NCBI RefSeq assembly: GCF_000304475.1
Contig: NC_018940.1
Span: 1 to 64,000 of the forward strand
Direction of reading: 5' to 3'
Source of the DNA: Kazachstania africana CBS 2517
Taxonomy: Eukaryota > Ascomycota > Saccharomycetes > Saccharomycetales > Saccharomycetaceae
Length of the DNA stretch: 64,000 nucleotides
Below, one piece after another: positions 22,116 to 32,690 of the stretch. How positions within the stretch are numbered: position 1 is the stretch's first letter; each line of letters starts with the position of its first letter. Made by a program: the position numbers and the translations under genes. The notes beneath the pieces were generated by a model that saw only the letters and a program-made list of their open reading frames with translations, was not told where the DNA came from and ran no database searches.

Positions 22116-23720
22116 TTAGGTATACTGGATAAAGAATGACTTTGATATTGGATCAACGAAGACATTTTCAGACATACCAGCAAAACCGAGCATATTCAAT
22201 TCAGTGAATGTGAGAGGAGTATCCAGGAGTGATCCAAATAATTGTGACAAAAGCTCTTTAAGACCATTGATGATCTTCTTGGTGGAGCTAGTAATTCCAA
22301 AACATCCTCTTTCTGATGATCTTATCCAATGAACTCTGGGACCAGGAATCAACGCAATACTGGGTGTGTTACCCTTGATATTCGAATATGGCTTACCAAG
22401 GGCAGCGTTAAATGCTTGAATGACACCAGTAGAAGTCAAATATTCATTCAGCGTTTCCACCCATCTATCGAATTCAGCATCCAACTTTTCGTCATTTCTC
22501 TGATCAAAGCAAACGAATGATGCCTGACCTTTTACAGTAACAAACTGACTGTTTAATCTACATTGAAAGCTTTGGAAAAGATTATTTTACTTTGCTTGAG
22601 GACAGCAGAGTAAATCAATCTCAACGCAAGGGAGATGTTGTTATCCCCTCTAAGTTCTGATAGCTTTTTTGCAGCAGTGTTAGGCTCAATACTGTTGATG
22701 AATGGAGCGGAAGATATCAAGGCTTTCATAGAATCGGGACGGTAACGATAAGCGAAGACGTTCGGGACGGGACATGGTACGTCAAAGTCCGTCCAGGATT
22801 CAAAATCGAAAGAAACTATACAGGACGAGCAGAACTCTCTGGAAAAGCGAGCAAATAATGTTCATTACACTAGGAATAGTTCTGACAGAAGCTGCCTGAG
22901 AGATTTCTGGTGAACTCTTTTAAGAAATGGATAATTGTTCATCACTGTCATTTTATGGCTTAAAGCAAAGTAATAGTGACCAAGCCACCCTTCTTCCATA
23001 TGTACGGGCAGTTTTAGGCGTCAGCAATTGATCAACACTCTTCCCCAGTATGAAAATACCAAGCATAGTAATTTGGGGCAGTTACCTCGGTCGTAGAATG
23101 AAGGTGTTCTAGAAGAGCTCTTCCAATTTTCTAGTAAGTAATATTATTGGAAAGTTTTCTTGATAAGGTTGAAATCATCTTCAGTAAAGTGGAATTCATC
23201 CACCTTGCTAAGTTTGATAAACATAGTATTATCTAATTCCTTTTCAATATTTTCCATTCATAGCACTATGTTAGGCTCGTCATGCTCAATTTCATCGATG
23301 GAGCCAAGTAAATGTGTCGTCTTTCTCCGACAGCTACACGGTGACAATCCGTCTCGAAGTTCTACGGATCTTCTTTTTGGATCTTTATGTCTTATTAATA
23401 TTAGTAAGAACAATGGCGGCATCAGAAAGTTCGTAGGACTTGGAAGATTTTGATGTAAGGTGATCAAGCAAAGGATCAGAGGCGACAATGTACTATTGGA
23501 TTGTTTGGATTCAAGTAGAATCTTTAATTCCTCAAGGGCCTTTCATTGAGCTGCTCCAGTTGAGAGCTGCTTGGGCAAATATATCACTACCTCCACTCGA
23601 ACCCCGGAGAAATATGAGTTCGTAGCAACTGTATTTTAATAATGTATGACGCAGGACCTGTGCCACGTTTACAAGTCAATTGCAAGCATTGCTCCAGCCA
23701 TTCTAACAGATGAGCCCACT
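22116..23720 (-). pseudogene. Decayed protein-coding gene, family not recognised
   Basis: Minus-strand frames look strongly coding but are broken. Frame 22586-22116 (156 codons, no early ATG) ends at a stop; frame 22861-22553 overlaps its start in a different phase, which fits one frameshift around 22560-22580. Together they cover about 250 codons of ordinary, low-repeat protein sequence. Further upstream (about 22960-23720) shorter coding-like pieces continue the same direction but with several stops and frame changes. I do not recognise the protein; there is no Ty, transposase or plasmid motif that I can name. It is the last item before the conserved block that begins with HYR1. Confidence 0.55.
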
Positions 23721-23888
23721 CTTAGGGTAAGATTGAGGAATAATCATTGGGGACTAGAGCTTTGATGTTTTTGGAAAAGAAAACACGAAGAAAGATATTA
23801 TATACTCCCGGTGAAAAGTACGTTGTCATTAGTTTATATATAAAGAGACTGTCATACATGTTTATAAATTCATTTCATATCATTCTGT

Positions 23889-24374
23889 TCATAAGTTCAA
23901 TAGATTTTCAATGGTTGGTTCGATAGACATCGGTTTAGTCAAAGAAGGATATCTCGCAAGAACAGTTCCTTCACTGTCTATCAGAAATTTTTCAAAATTC
24001 CATTTTATACCTCTGAACCCCAGTAAGCCTGCTTTCCTACTTTTAAGAAATTTGTAGACAGGGTTTTCATTTCTACCATTCACATCAATTTTTTGTAGTA
24101 TGGGGAATGTTATACCGTAGTTCATCGAGCAAAATTTTGCAATATCTTCAGCACTTCCAGGTTCTTGACCACCAAATTGATTACAGGGAAACCCAAGGAC
24201 CACTAAACCTTTGTCATTATATTTCTTGTATAGAGCTTCTAGTTCTGCATATTGAGGTGTGAACCCACATCTAGAGGCCACATTTACAATTAACACAACT
24301 TTACCTTTGAATTGTTGAAATGGAAAAGGATTACACTTGCTATCTAGAGGTGCTAAATCATAGAATTCTGTCAT
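23889..24374 (-). CDS. HYR1: Thiol peroxidase / glutathione peroxidase-like Hyr1 (Gpx3)
   Basis: I use the ATG at 24374; the longer frame begins with TTG at 24386. The 161-residue product matches yeast Hyr1 in length and sequence throughout, including NVASRCGFTPQY with the peroxidatic Cys36, GFPCNQFG with Cys64, FCSMNYG with the resolving Cys82, and the WNFEKFL block. Hyr1 reduces hydroperoxides using thioredoxin and in S. cerevisiae relays oxidation to the Yap1 regulator. Gpx2 is a close paralogue, and the segment KAGLLGFRGIKWNFEKF is Gpx2-like, but the neighbours (IRC24, LYS1, MGA2) are those of HYR1 (YIR037W). It is divergent from the next gene. Confidence 0.93.
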   Translation of the reverse strand: MTEFYDLAPLDSKCNPFPFQQFKGKVVLIVNVASRCGFTPQYAELEALYKKYNDKGLVVLGFPCNQFGGQEPGSAEDIAKFCSMNYGITFPILQKIDVNGRNENPVYKFLKSRKAGLLGFRGIKWNFEKFLIDSEGTVLARYPSLTKPMSIEPTIENLLNL

Positions 24375-24386
24375 TGTTATTACCAA

Positions 24387-24880
24387 ACTTGGTTAAGGCA
24401 CTATATTGGATCATACTTCTTCCATCTCTCTTTTTTTTTTCACTGTTCAAGAGTAGATGTGCCATTAAAAAGTTTACGGAATCCCAATGTAATCGCCTCA
24501 AGTATTTTTAAGATGCATTGAACTATGAAATATGAGACGTAACTGTTTATACTGCTAGTTCAACGATTATTGTCTAATATTGTCATCTGAGGTGGTGTGA
24601 TGTACCTTGCGCAAGAAACGAGATGGCAGGCAGTATAAATACTGCGTACCGCCACGACCCAGTAATAGCACTGGCATTTTCTTCAGGCAGTTGTAGAGGT
24701 AGTTCAGTCCTCTTTACCATACACTCTTATTTATCTGTTCTTGCTGTCAAATTGCAGACACCTTATTTATTATCAAGCATTTATATAACGTTAGGTCAAT
24801 GCGATTAACGCAAAAATATACACCAATTGTCGTCTCTCCTCCCTTATAACTTCCGATAAGAACAGCAAACTCAAGATCTA
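24387..24880. promoter_or_regulatory. Divergent promoter region of HYR1 and IRC24
   Basis: About 0.5 kb of non-coding DNA serving both genes. A pyrimidine run lies at 24422-24441. I did not find a perfect Yap1 or Gcn4 site. The only frames are short and TTG-started. Confidence 0.5.
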
Positions 24881-25651
24881 ATGTCTTCAAGTAAAGTAAT
24901 CATTGTAACAGGCGTTTCTAGAGGCATTGGGAAAGCTGTAGTAGAGAGCATCTTTTCGAAAGATTCTAATGCTGTTGTATATGGTATTGCAAGAACAGAA
25001 ACTTCATTACAGGAATTGAAAACTCAATATTCGAATTTCCACTATGTAGTTGGTGAAGTTACGGACACAGCTAAGACGGAAGCATTGGTCAAGATGGCCA
25101 CTGATTCCTACGGGAAGATCGATTCCATTATTGCCAATGCAGGCGTCCTGAATCCCGTTGCCAAGATAACTGAATTCAATTACGATGACTGGAAAAGACA
25201 TTTCGATATCAATTTCTTCAGTATTGTCCAATTAGTTTCTATATCCTTACCAGCTTTGGAAAAATCTAGAGGAAATCTAATTTTTGTGAGTAGTGGTGCA
25301 AGTGTTAAATCATACAACGGCTGGTCCTGTTATTGCGCTGCAAAGGCTGCCTTAAACAGTTTCGCTCAGAGTATAGCTGCTGAACACTCACTGGTCCGTA
25401 GCATAGCTGTCGCACCGGGGGTGGTAGACACAAAAATGCAAGAAGATATCAGAGATACTTTTGGTCCTAGAGGAATGAGTAACGATGCTTTGAAAAGATT
25501 CACCGATTTGAAGAGGAATAATCAACTGCTGGAACCTACAGTCCCGGCTGCTGTGTTTGCGGAGTTGGCATTACACGCTATTCCACCGCAATTAAATGGT
25601 AAGTATGTCAGATATGACGATGAATCACTAAAGAACATCGGTCATTCATAG
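24881..25651 (+). CDS. IRC24: Short-chain dehydrogenase, Irc24/Nre1-type benzil reductase
   Basis: A 256-residue classical SDR. The Rossmann motif TGVSRGIG lies near the N terminus, NAGV near 88-91, catalytic Ser in FVSSG, and the Tyr-x3-Lys pair in CYCAAKAAL. It aligns throughout with S. cerevisiae Irc24 (YIR036C) and its tandem paralogue YIR035C, which are NADPH-dependent carbonyl reductases acting on diketones such as benzil. S. cerevisiae has two tandem copies between HYR1 and LYS1; here there is one, so it corresponds to the ancestor of both. The physiological substrate is not known. Head-to-head with HYR1 over about 0.5 kb. Confidence 0.9.
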   Translation: MSSSKVIIVTGVSRGIGKAVVESIFSKDSNAVVYGIARTETSLQELKTQYSNFHYVVGEVTDTAKTEALVKMATDSYGKIDSIIANAGVLNPVAKITEFNYDDWKRHFDINFFSIVQLVSISLPALEKSRGNLIFVSSGASVKSYNGWSCYCAAKAALNSFAQSIAAEHSLVRSIAVAPGVVDTKMQEDIRDTFGPRGMSNDALKRFTDLKRNNQLLEPTVPAAVFAELALHAIPPQLNGKYVRYDDESLKNIGHS

Positions 25652-25720
25652 ATACACTCTCCATACTATTACTACTAGTAGCAGCTTTGTATTTTTTGCT
25701 TACACGCCTATATGAGAAAT

Positions 25721-25729
25721 TCCGCCGGA
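25721..25729. promoter_or_regulatory. Lys14 binding site upstream of LYS1
   Basis: The sequence TCCGCCGGA fits the Lys14 consensus TCCRNYGGA perfectly and lies 151 bp before the LYS1 ATG. In S. cerevisiae Lys14, activated by alpha-aminoadipate semialdehyde, switches on LYS genes through such sites. Near-matches to the Gcn4 site follow at 25745-25765. Confidence 0.75.
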
Positions 25730-25788
25730 AAAAAAGACTGCTCGATGAGTAACTTTGGAAGACTCATTTCTTATTCTCGAGCAAAAGC

Positions 25789-25798
25789 TATATAAAAG
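25789..25798 (+). promoter_or_regulatory. TATA element of LYS1
   Basis: TATATAAAAG lies about 80-90 bp before the LYS1 start codon, a usual distance for a yeast TATA box, and 60 bp after the Lys14 site. Confidence 0.6.
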
Positions 25799-25873
25799 CC
25801 CTATGTATTTTGTCAATTCGATGTAGTCTCTGGTTGCTAAGAAGAAGTATTAAAGTATCAAAATACAATTTGA

Positions 25874-26998
<1,125 letters not shown>

Positions 26999-27114
26999 TG
27001 CTTTTTGATTTCCTTTATTTGTAAGTACTACATATTAATAAAAAAAATAAAGTGACACTTTTATTTGACAATTATTAATTACTTCTAGAATATACACGGT
27101 TATATAAAAATTCT

Positions 27115-30100
27115 CTAACCTACAATTAGATCATTTAGTTTACCAGTATTTTGAAAATTGCTAAACTTGTCCTTCAATGATCTTTTCATTCTTTGATTGC
27201 CTAATATAATTTTACCCAAACCAACTCTCAGATAGCTTGTAATCAAATTGCTTAATTGTACAATTTGGCTATCTTCATTGGCACTAAAGATAAATAGAAC
27301 AGCCCAGGTCAACAATAATAATGCCAAAGGCAACCAGAAGAATTGTAACATTTTGTCATTTTGAAAAGTGCGTTTGTTGTTTATGAAGAAAATGTTGAAT
27401 TTTCTTTGCAGTGCTTCTTCTTCGTCCTCAGAAGACACATGTGATTCCTCATTTGATGTAGAAATTGTGGTATGAATACTAGTGACATCGCTATTCTTTT
27501 GATTATTTTTATCACTATTCAATCCTAGTCCCGGGAAAAGATCCTCATATTTAGGTAAATCATCGTTGATTCTATTTAGAACTCTCACCCAAAGTGATCC
27601 TTCATTGGTGCTATTGCCATTCTCATTTTCTGGTGTGGCATTTGAATTACTATTGCTTATCTGTAGTGAACTATCTACTTCACTTGCTCCTGTTGTCTCT
27701 TCTTCACTTTCGCTGCAGCTTCCCTCTGAATAGCTTCCATCTGAATGGCTTAGTTCATTATTATCTTCAAAATCACAATCATCATCCACCAAATCGGTGT
27801 CATGTCTCAAATTTTCGAAATTTACTGAAGCTGGTTCCACTCCCTTAGCACTTTCCTGAAAGATACTGGAGTCAAAGCTTGTCTGGGATGCTTTACGGTT
27901 AAAATGCATGTTTGAAAATTCAGTAAAATTATCCAGTACGTCAATAATTTTGAAAAAGTCGTTTTCAGAAGGCTGATGATTTTTAATGAACAGATCCTTT
28001 GGTGACAAATGATTTGAGGATTTTACATTAGGGTTTGATTGACAATTCAATAGAAGTCGAATGACTTGATAACTTCCGTTAATACAAGCAAAGTGTAACG
28101 GAGTGAACCCAAACGAGTCTTTATCATCGATTCTAGCACCACTCTGTATTAATGTGGATGTCAAATCATAATAGCCCTTTAGCGAGGCCAAATGTAGCAA
28201 AGTTCTTCCAACACTGTCGCACATTGAAAAATTTGAAGTGGTTTTATTTAACGAATTGATAACTTTTATTATTAAATTTTCATCGGATAGCGCACAGGAA
28301 GTTCCCATATTATAAACATCATTTATTGGAGATATCTTTGAGCCAGGGGAAGAAGTACTATTGTTATTATCATCTCCAACTATTCTCTTTGCAACATTTC
28401 TTGCATCTTCTAACTTACCGTTCATTTTCAAACCAACTATTTGTAATGCCAATTCAATGAGTTGTCTATCGGTCTCATCAACATAAGTAAAAATTGCTTT
28501 CTTGCTTGGATCATTATTGGATGCATTTTGCCCAAAAGAGCCAAAATTAGCCATTGCTTGTCGCGAAGATTGGGATGAAGGGTCTTTCACAGTAACATAG
28601 ACTTGTCCTGCAGTGTTTGCAGGTGGCAAATAAGTTACAATTGTAGTAGTACTCCAACATTGGGTTGACAAAGCTAGATTGTCTCCAAATCTAATCTCTA
28701 AACCCTCTTTGAAATGAGAACCTAAAAGGGTAACTTCTGTACCACCATTTACTGGGCCCTTGGAAGGGATCACTCTTTGAATTGCTGGTTCGCTGTTTTC
28801 AGGAACATTTTGTGATGGAAGATCAATATTGGTAAAATGAATTTGATGCAGGTTATTTACTGGATTAAAAGTACTTGGTATCACCTGACGCTCATTTTTA
28901 GATCTTTTTCTTGAACTACGGTTGGAATTCATAAAGGAATGAGTCGTGACAGAAGAAGAAGCATAATCGTTGTAGTTATTTAAATATTCGCTCGAAATTG
29001 ATTCGTTACCTCCTTCACTTAAAGACGTTGGGGAGGGAATATTTCTGAATGGAACATTGAGACTATTCACACGGCTGCCATTCATTATGCGAGTATTTGT
29101 AGGTAGTGCAAAAGTTGGCTCTGCGTCATAGTACTGATTAGAAGTTTCAGAATTTGAATTTGATGTATATGCTTGTGAATCAGTCCTTAGAGTGTTTGAC
29201 AAAGTTGGAACTTGTTCGTCAACTGTATTACTTATATCGCTACTTGTCACAGCCTTTTTATCAGTAAGCCAAATACGCTTCGAAAGGCCCTTTGCCACTA
29301 AATTATTTTCGTTATCCTTTAATGCAAACAATATTTTAAACCCATCATTCGATTTATGATGTCTGCAATAACAAACGATTCTTGCAACAGTTTCAAACTG
29401 TCTTTCAGAAGTGTGATTTTTTGCGAACAAAATTTGTTTGCTATTAAATAAAACAGCATTCCTATTATCGTTATTGCACCATAGTAAATTATCACTCAAT
29501 CCTGATTTTCTTCTAGCAGCTCTTCTGCATTCTCTATTTACACATTTTGCACAAGCTTGGATCAAAGAATTACTTGCGTAATCTAAAAGAAAGGCATCCA
29601 AAAATAGTAACTGTTTTCTCAAGGTCTCTGGATATTGATTAATATCTTTATTCAAATAAAATTTCTCTCTAGATATTGCGTTATTTGGTAAATGTATCAT
29701 AAATTTATCACTTGATGGGCTCAATTTGAAAGTCAGCTTTAATTGATTTTCTACTCTAGTTGCGTCCGGCAACCCTTCAATGGAAAGTTTCTGTGGTAAC
29801 TTTGTCTCATCAATGTTCAGTAAGTTATATAAATTTCTTGACTGTTCTTCAGAGTTCATGTTATTCGTAAGAGGTTGTTTTCTTCCAAACAATATGGTAT
29901 TTTCTAAAAAAGACTGGAATTTTTCATGTTCATCCACTGAATCATTAGCACTTGTTTGTTCAGAAGCTACTGCTGCCTTTGTTATTATTGCTGGAATGGT
30001 GTGAAATGGATCTTCGTGGTGATTTTGAGTGTCAACATCAATAAAACTATTAATAAACTCATTATCGTCGTGCTGGCCTAGCCGCGCCAGAGAAGAACTA

Positions 30101-30279
30101 TGATCATTCCCATCTTGCGGAAACATATATGTATATTGATCGAGAAATGTGTCGCCATTCAAATTCAGAATATCATCGTGCTCTTCTCCTTCTTCTTCTT
30201 CTCTGTCATGTGAGTGCACCGTCTCATAATTCTCCGGGGCCTCTCTATTAACATAGTCTTCTCCCAATATCGTCTCCAT
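27115..30279 (-). CDS. MGA2: ER-membrane transcription factor Mga2/Spt23
   Basis: A 1054-residue protein with the Mga2/Spt23 order of domains: acidic N terminus, a DNA-binding-like region about 190-350, an IPT/TIG domain about 495-580 (beginning IQRVIPSKGPVNGG), two ankyrin repeats about 688-750, an acidic Ser-rich stretch, the Rsp5-binding motif LPKY near 906, and one transmembrane helix near 978-997 close to the C terminus. In S. cerevisiae the ER-anchored 120-kDa form is ubiquitinated by Rsp5 and cut by the proteasome; the freed p90 part activates OLE1 when membranes lack unsaturated fatty acids. S. cerevisiae has two ohnologues (MGA2 YIR033W, SPT23 YKL020C). The neighbours LYS1 and YVH1 favour MGA2. 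All elements needed for processing are visible. Confidence 0.93.
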   Translation of the reverse strand: METILGEDYVNREAPENYETVHSHDREEEEGEEHDDILNLNGDTFLDQYTYMFPQDGNDHSSSLARLGQHDDNEFINSFIDVDTQNHHEDPFHTIPAIITKAAVASEQTSANDSVDEHEKFQSFLENTILFGRKQPLTNNMNSEEQSRNLYNLLNIDETKLPQKLSIEGLPDATRVENQLKLTFKLSPSSDKFMIHLPNNAISREKFYLNKDINQYPETLRKQLLFLDAFLLDYASNSLIQACAKCVNRECRRAARRKSGLSDNLLWCNNDNRNAVLFNSKQILFAKNHTSERQFETVARIVCYCRHHKSNDGFKILFALKDNENNLVAKGLSKRIWLTDKKAVTSSDISNTVDEQVPTLSNTLRTDSQAYTSNSNSETSNQYYDAEPTFALPTNTRIMNGSRVNSLNVPFRNIPSPTSLSEGGNESISSEYLNNYNDYASSSVTTHSFMNSNRSSRKRSKNERQVIPSTFNPVNNLHQIHFTNIDLPSQNVPENSEPAIQRVIPSKGPVNGGTEVTLLGSHFKEGLEIRFGDNLALSTQCWSTTTIVTYLPPANTAGQVYVTVKDPSSQSSRQAMANFGSFGQNASNNDPSKKAIFTYVDETDRQLIELALQIVGLKMNGKLEDARNVAKRIVGDDNNNSTSSPGSKISPINDVYNMGTSCALSDENLIIKVINSLNKTTSNFSMCDSVGRTLLHLASLKGYYDLTSTLIQSGARIDDKDSFGFTPLHFACINGSYQVIRLLLNCQSNPNVKSSNHLSPKDLFIKNHQPSENDFFKIIDVLDNFTEFSNMHFNRKASQTSFDSSIFQESAKGVEPASVNFENLRHDTDLVDDDCDFEDNNELSHSDGSYSEGSCSESEEETTGASEVDSSLQISNSNSNATPENENGNSTNEGSLWVRVLNRINDDLPKYEDLFPGLGLNSDKNNQKNSDVTSIHTTISTSNEESHVSSEDEEEALQRKFNIFFINNKRTFQNDKMLQFFWLPLALLLLTWAVLFIFSANEDSQIVQLSNLITSYLRVGLGKIILGNQRMKRSLKDKFSNFQNTGKLNDLIVG

Positions 30280-30539
30280 TTGGTTAATCTCTATAGCAAA
30301 TGGTTTCCTTTCTCAAATATATAGCAGTTACCTCACTAAAGTGGTTTTCTTCGAACCTGTTTTCTCCCAATCAGCCTCTGCATTCTTTATATATATTGAT
30401 TTTTGCCAGTCTTCAACATTTTGCCGCTATCAGAACTGCCTTGTTGAGAAGGCTCTCTAGAATGTTCCTAATATGGAAATAGTTACTATAAATGGATTTT
30501 TTTTGTTGAATTTTCGATTTTGGCTGGCGGAGAACATTT

Positions 30540-30563
30540 AACCCTAATTATGGGTTAGGGTTT
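30540..30563. promoter_or_regulatory. Inverted pair of Tbf1-type sites (AACCCTAA ... TTAGGGTT)
   Basis: AACCCTAA at 30540-30547 and TTAGGGTTT at 30555-30563 form an inverted pair with a 7-bp spacer in the MGA2-YVH1 divergent promoter. The core TTAGGG is the binding site of Tbf1, used in yeasts at subtelomeres and at promoters of snoRNA and other genes. This is chromosome-internal sequence flanked by core genes, so a promoter role is more likely than a telomeric one. Confidence 0.65.
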
Positions 30564-30593
30564 CTTCTTTTGGGCCTCGAAGATGAAAAAAAT

Positions 30594-30623
30594 TGAAAAT
30601 TTTCAATATGCGATGAGATGAGA
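30594..30623 (+). promoter_or_regulatory. RRPE and PAC elements of YVH1
   Basis: A palindromic RRPE-type element TGAAAATTTTCA (30594-30605) is followed by GCGATGAGATGAGA (30610-30623), a perfect PAC box, 67-96 bp before the YVH1 start. This pair marks the ribosome-biogenesis (RiBi) regulon, bound by Stb3 and Dot6/Tod6 in S. cerevisiae. It fits the role of Yvh1 in 60S subunit maturation. Confidence 0.85.
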
Positions 30624-30689
30624 TGAACTATACAGGTTAAAGGTACACCATAGTGACTAACTGTTATATCGTACTGAATTGAACGTACA

Positions 30690-31817
30690 ATGAGTGAGAC
30701 TGTTGCTGAACCAAAGCTTGTTGCTGCCCCTGTAGTAATTCCACCACATCCGGACGTTACGAGAGTGCTAGGTAATATATACATAAGTGGGATCCAGCCC
30801 ATTGTCGATCATGCCCCATTAAAAGCTCAGCATAACATAACGCATATTCTTTCGGTGATGAAGTTTAACGTTATCCCAGAATATTTGATCAGGAAAGGTT
30901 ATACTTTGAAGAACATTCCAATTGATGATTTAGAGACAGAGGATATTTTAAAATATTTAAATGAAACCAACAAATATATTGATCAATGTCTTTTCCCCAA
31001 TGAACCAGAATACTCACCTGATAAAGTTGATTTCAAAAAAAAGAAACAAGGGGATGCCGTGTTGATACATTGTCAAGCGGGGTCCTCTCGTTCTGTAGCA
31101 TTTGCAGTGGCATATTTGATGTATAGATATAAATTACCATTAAAGGTGGCTTTACATGCTGTGAAGAGGAAAAGATCGCTAGCAGAACCAAATCCAGGTT
31201 TCCTTACACAGTTGCAACTTTTCGAAGAGAAAATTGGTTCTTCAGATTTGGATATTGTATCTAATAAATTTTATAAGCAATGGGCATTGGAAAATTCTCT
31301 TCATTCGGATCCTACTGGTGCTAATATTCTGTCAAATGATAAAACGTTCAGAGAGACAAAAAGTGAAGATGGCGATCTTGATAAATTGGATGCAGATGAA
31401 TTATATAGTGTCACTGCAATAAGATGTAAAAAATGTAGGTATCGGTTGGCACTTTCAACAAGTTTCATAGATCATGAGCCTCCGAGTAAAGAGTCTTCAG
31501 AAGGTCACTTCATTAGGAGGGCTGCTAACTCACATAGAATTATTGATATCCAAGAATCTCAGTCAATCTGCTCCCATTTTTTTGTCGAACCATTGGATTG
31601 GATGAAAAAAGAATTACAAGGCAAACAGGAATTAGAAGGCAAATTCTCCTGTCCTGGTTGTGAAACGAAAGTTGGTGGTTACAATTGGAAAGGCTCTAGA
31701 TGTTCCTGTGGGAAATGGGTCATTCCTGCCATTCATTTACAATCTAATAAGGTTGATCAATTTCCTTTAAGCAAGCAAGTATTGCCTAACATGGTTAATT
31801 TCAAATCAACCAAATAG
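30690..31817 (+). CDS. YVH1: Dual-specificity phosphatase Yvh1, 60S maturation factor
   Basis: 375 residues (S. cerevisiae 364). The N-terminal phosphatase domain has the active-site loop HCQAGSSRS with nucleophile Cys128 and Arg134. The C-terminal half holds the zinc-binding domain with Cys pairs CKKC, CPGC and CSCG. Yvh1 releases Mrt4 from pre-60S ribosomes in nucleus and cytoplasm so that the P-stalk can assemble; the zinc domain, not phosphatase activity, is needed for this, and it also affects sporulation and glycogen. The promoter carries RRPE and PAC elements. Divergent from MGA2. In S. cerevisiae (YIR026C) the DAL gene cluster separates it from MGA2; here the two are adjacent, so that cluster is not at this place. 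Confidence 0.95.
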   Translation: MSETVAEPKLVAAPVVIPPHPDVTRVLGNIYISGIQPIVDHAPLKAQHNITHILSVMKFNVIPEYLIRKGYTLKNIPIDDLETEDILKYLNETNKYIDQCLFPNEPEYSPDKVDFKKKKQGDAVLIHCQAGSSRSVAFAVAYLMYRYKLPLKVALHAVKRKRSLAEPNPGFLTQLQLFEEKIGSSDLDIVSNKFYKQWALENSLHSDPTGANILSNDKTFRETKSEDGDLDKLDADELYSVTAIRCKKCRYRLALSTSFIDHEPPSKESSEGHFIRRAANSHRIIDIQESQSICSHFFVEPLDWMKKELQGKQELEGKFSCPGCETKVGGYNWKGSRCSCGKWVIPAIHLQSNKVDQFPLSKQVLPNMVNFKSTK

Positions 31818-31908
31818 ATAGAACAAAATACTAACACAATTACAAGCATTACTATGCATCATTAGTGCTATATATACACCCTTATATCGAAATTAGTTCT
31901 ATATATTA

Positions 31909-32690
31909 ATGGCAAATTTCAATGTAAGTAATATAACTAATTTTAATAACAATAAAAATATTGATCAAAATATAAATTTACAGTGAACAGCATTGAACAT
32001 AAATGAGGAACCGAAGGGCTGATACAGACACAAGCATGCTATTAAAAATTACGGCTTCAAACAATCAATACAGGAAGACCTTTAATAATTCGGGCGCAAT
32101 AAGGACTAAGAAAATGGAACAAGAGAGTGCTTGAAGTAGCATTTTAGTGTATTTATAAGTGGCACATCCTCCATTTAAGTTTATTTAATGTAAACTTTAG
32201 TTGATTTTACCTGAATGCATTTTATTATCTCATTGTCGTTACCTAGGTTCGCTGGTGTTTGATTTGCTCAGATCACAAATTTACTACGGATCTCTTTCAT
32301 TCAGTACTCACTATAAAACTTTATTCAGGACATCCAATTACGTGAACGATTGACACAATATATCGTCGATGAAATGCAGTGCTTGAGCCAATCGATGCAG
32401 TTTTGTGATGCTACCCAGTCAAAGATCGTAAAGGTTGGAGTAAGACACATTTGATCTATCGGAATATCATGTATCGTACTTGAAAGTCTCCCTTCCCAAG
32501 ATAATCACATAAACGGAAACAGAGACGAATTCTGCTACGACTTCACCGGGATCATCCACGTGAACAAGATCACAATTCACAGCTCCGAGGTTGTTACTAA
32601 TAAAGATCTACACAAGTATCAAGTTCCACTGGAGACTAACAGATTTTTTGTTTTCGAAGAGCGCCAAATGAGAATGTCATAAGGCAATTA
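31909..32690 (+). pseudogene. Possible spliced gene with a broken second exon, unrecognised
   Basis: The + frame 32317-32687 reads as ordinary protein (for example DIQLRERLTQYIVDEM early and HKYQVPLETNRFFVFEE late) but has one in-frame TGA at 32452 and no useful ATG. Upstream, ATG at 31909 opens five codons that end exactly at GTAAGT (31924-31929). A branch-like TACTCAC lies at 32305-32311 and a CAG at 32326-32328 directly before the second frame. Both sides are in phase 0, giving a 405-nt intron with a 15-nt first exon, a common yeast layout. The branch sequence is not the standard TACTAAC. So either this is a gene broken by one stop (or sequencing error) or the match is chance. I do not recognise the protein; MND2, expected nearby from synteny, would lie on the other strand. 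Confidence 0.4.
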
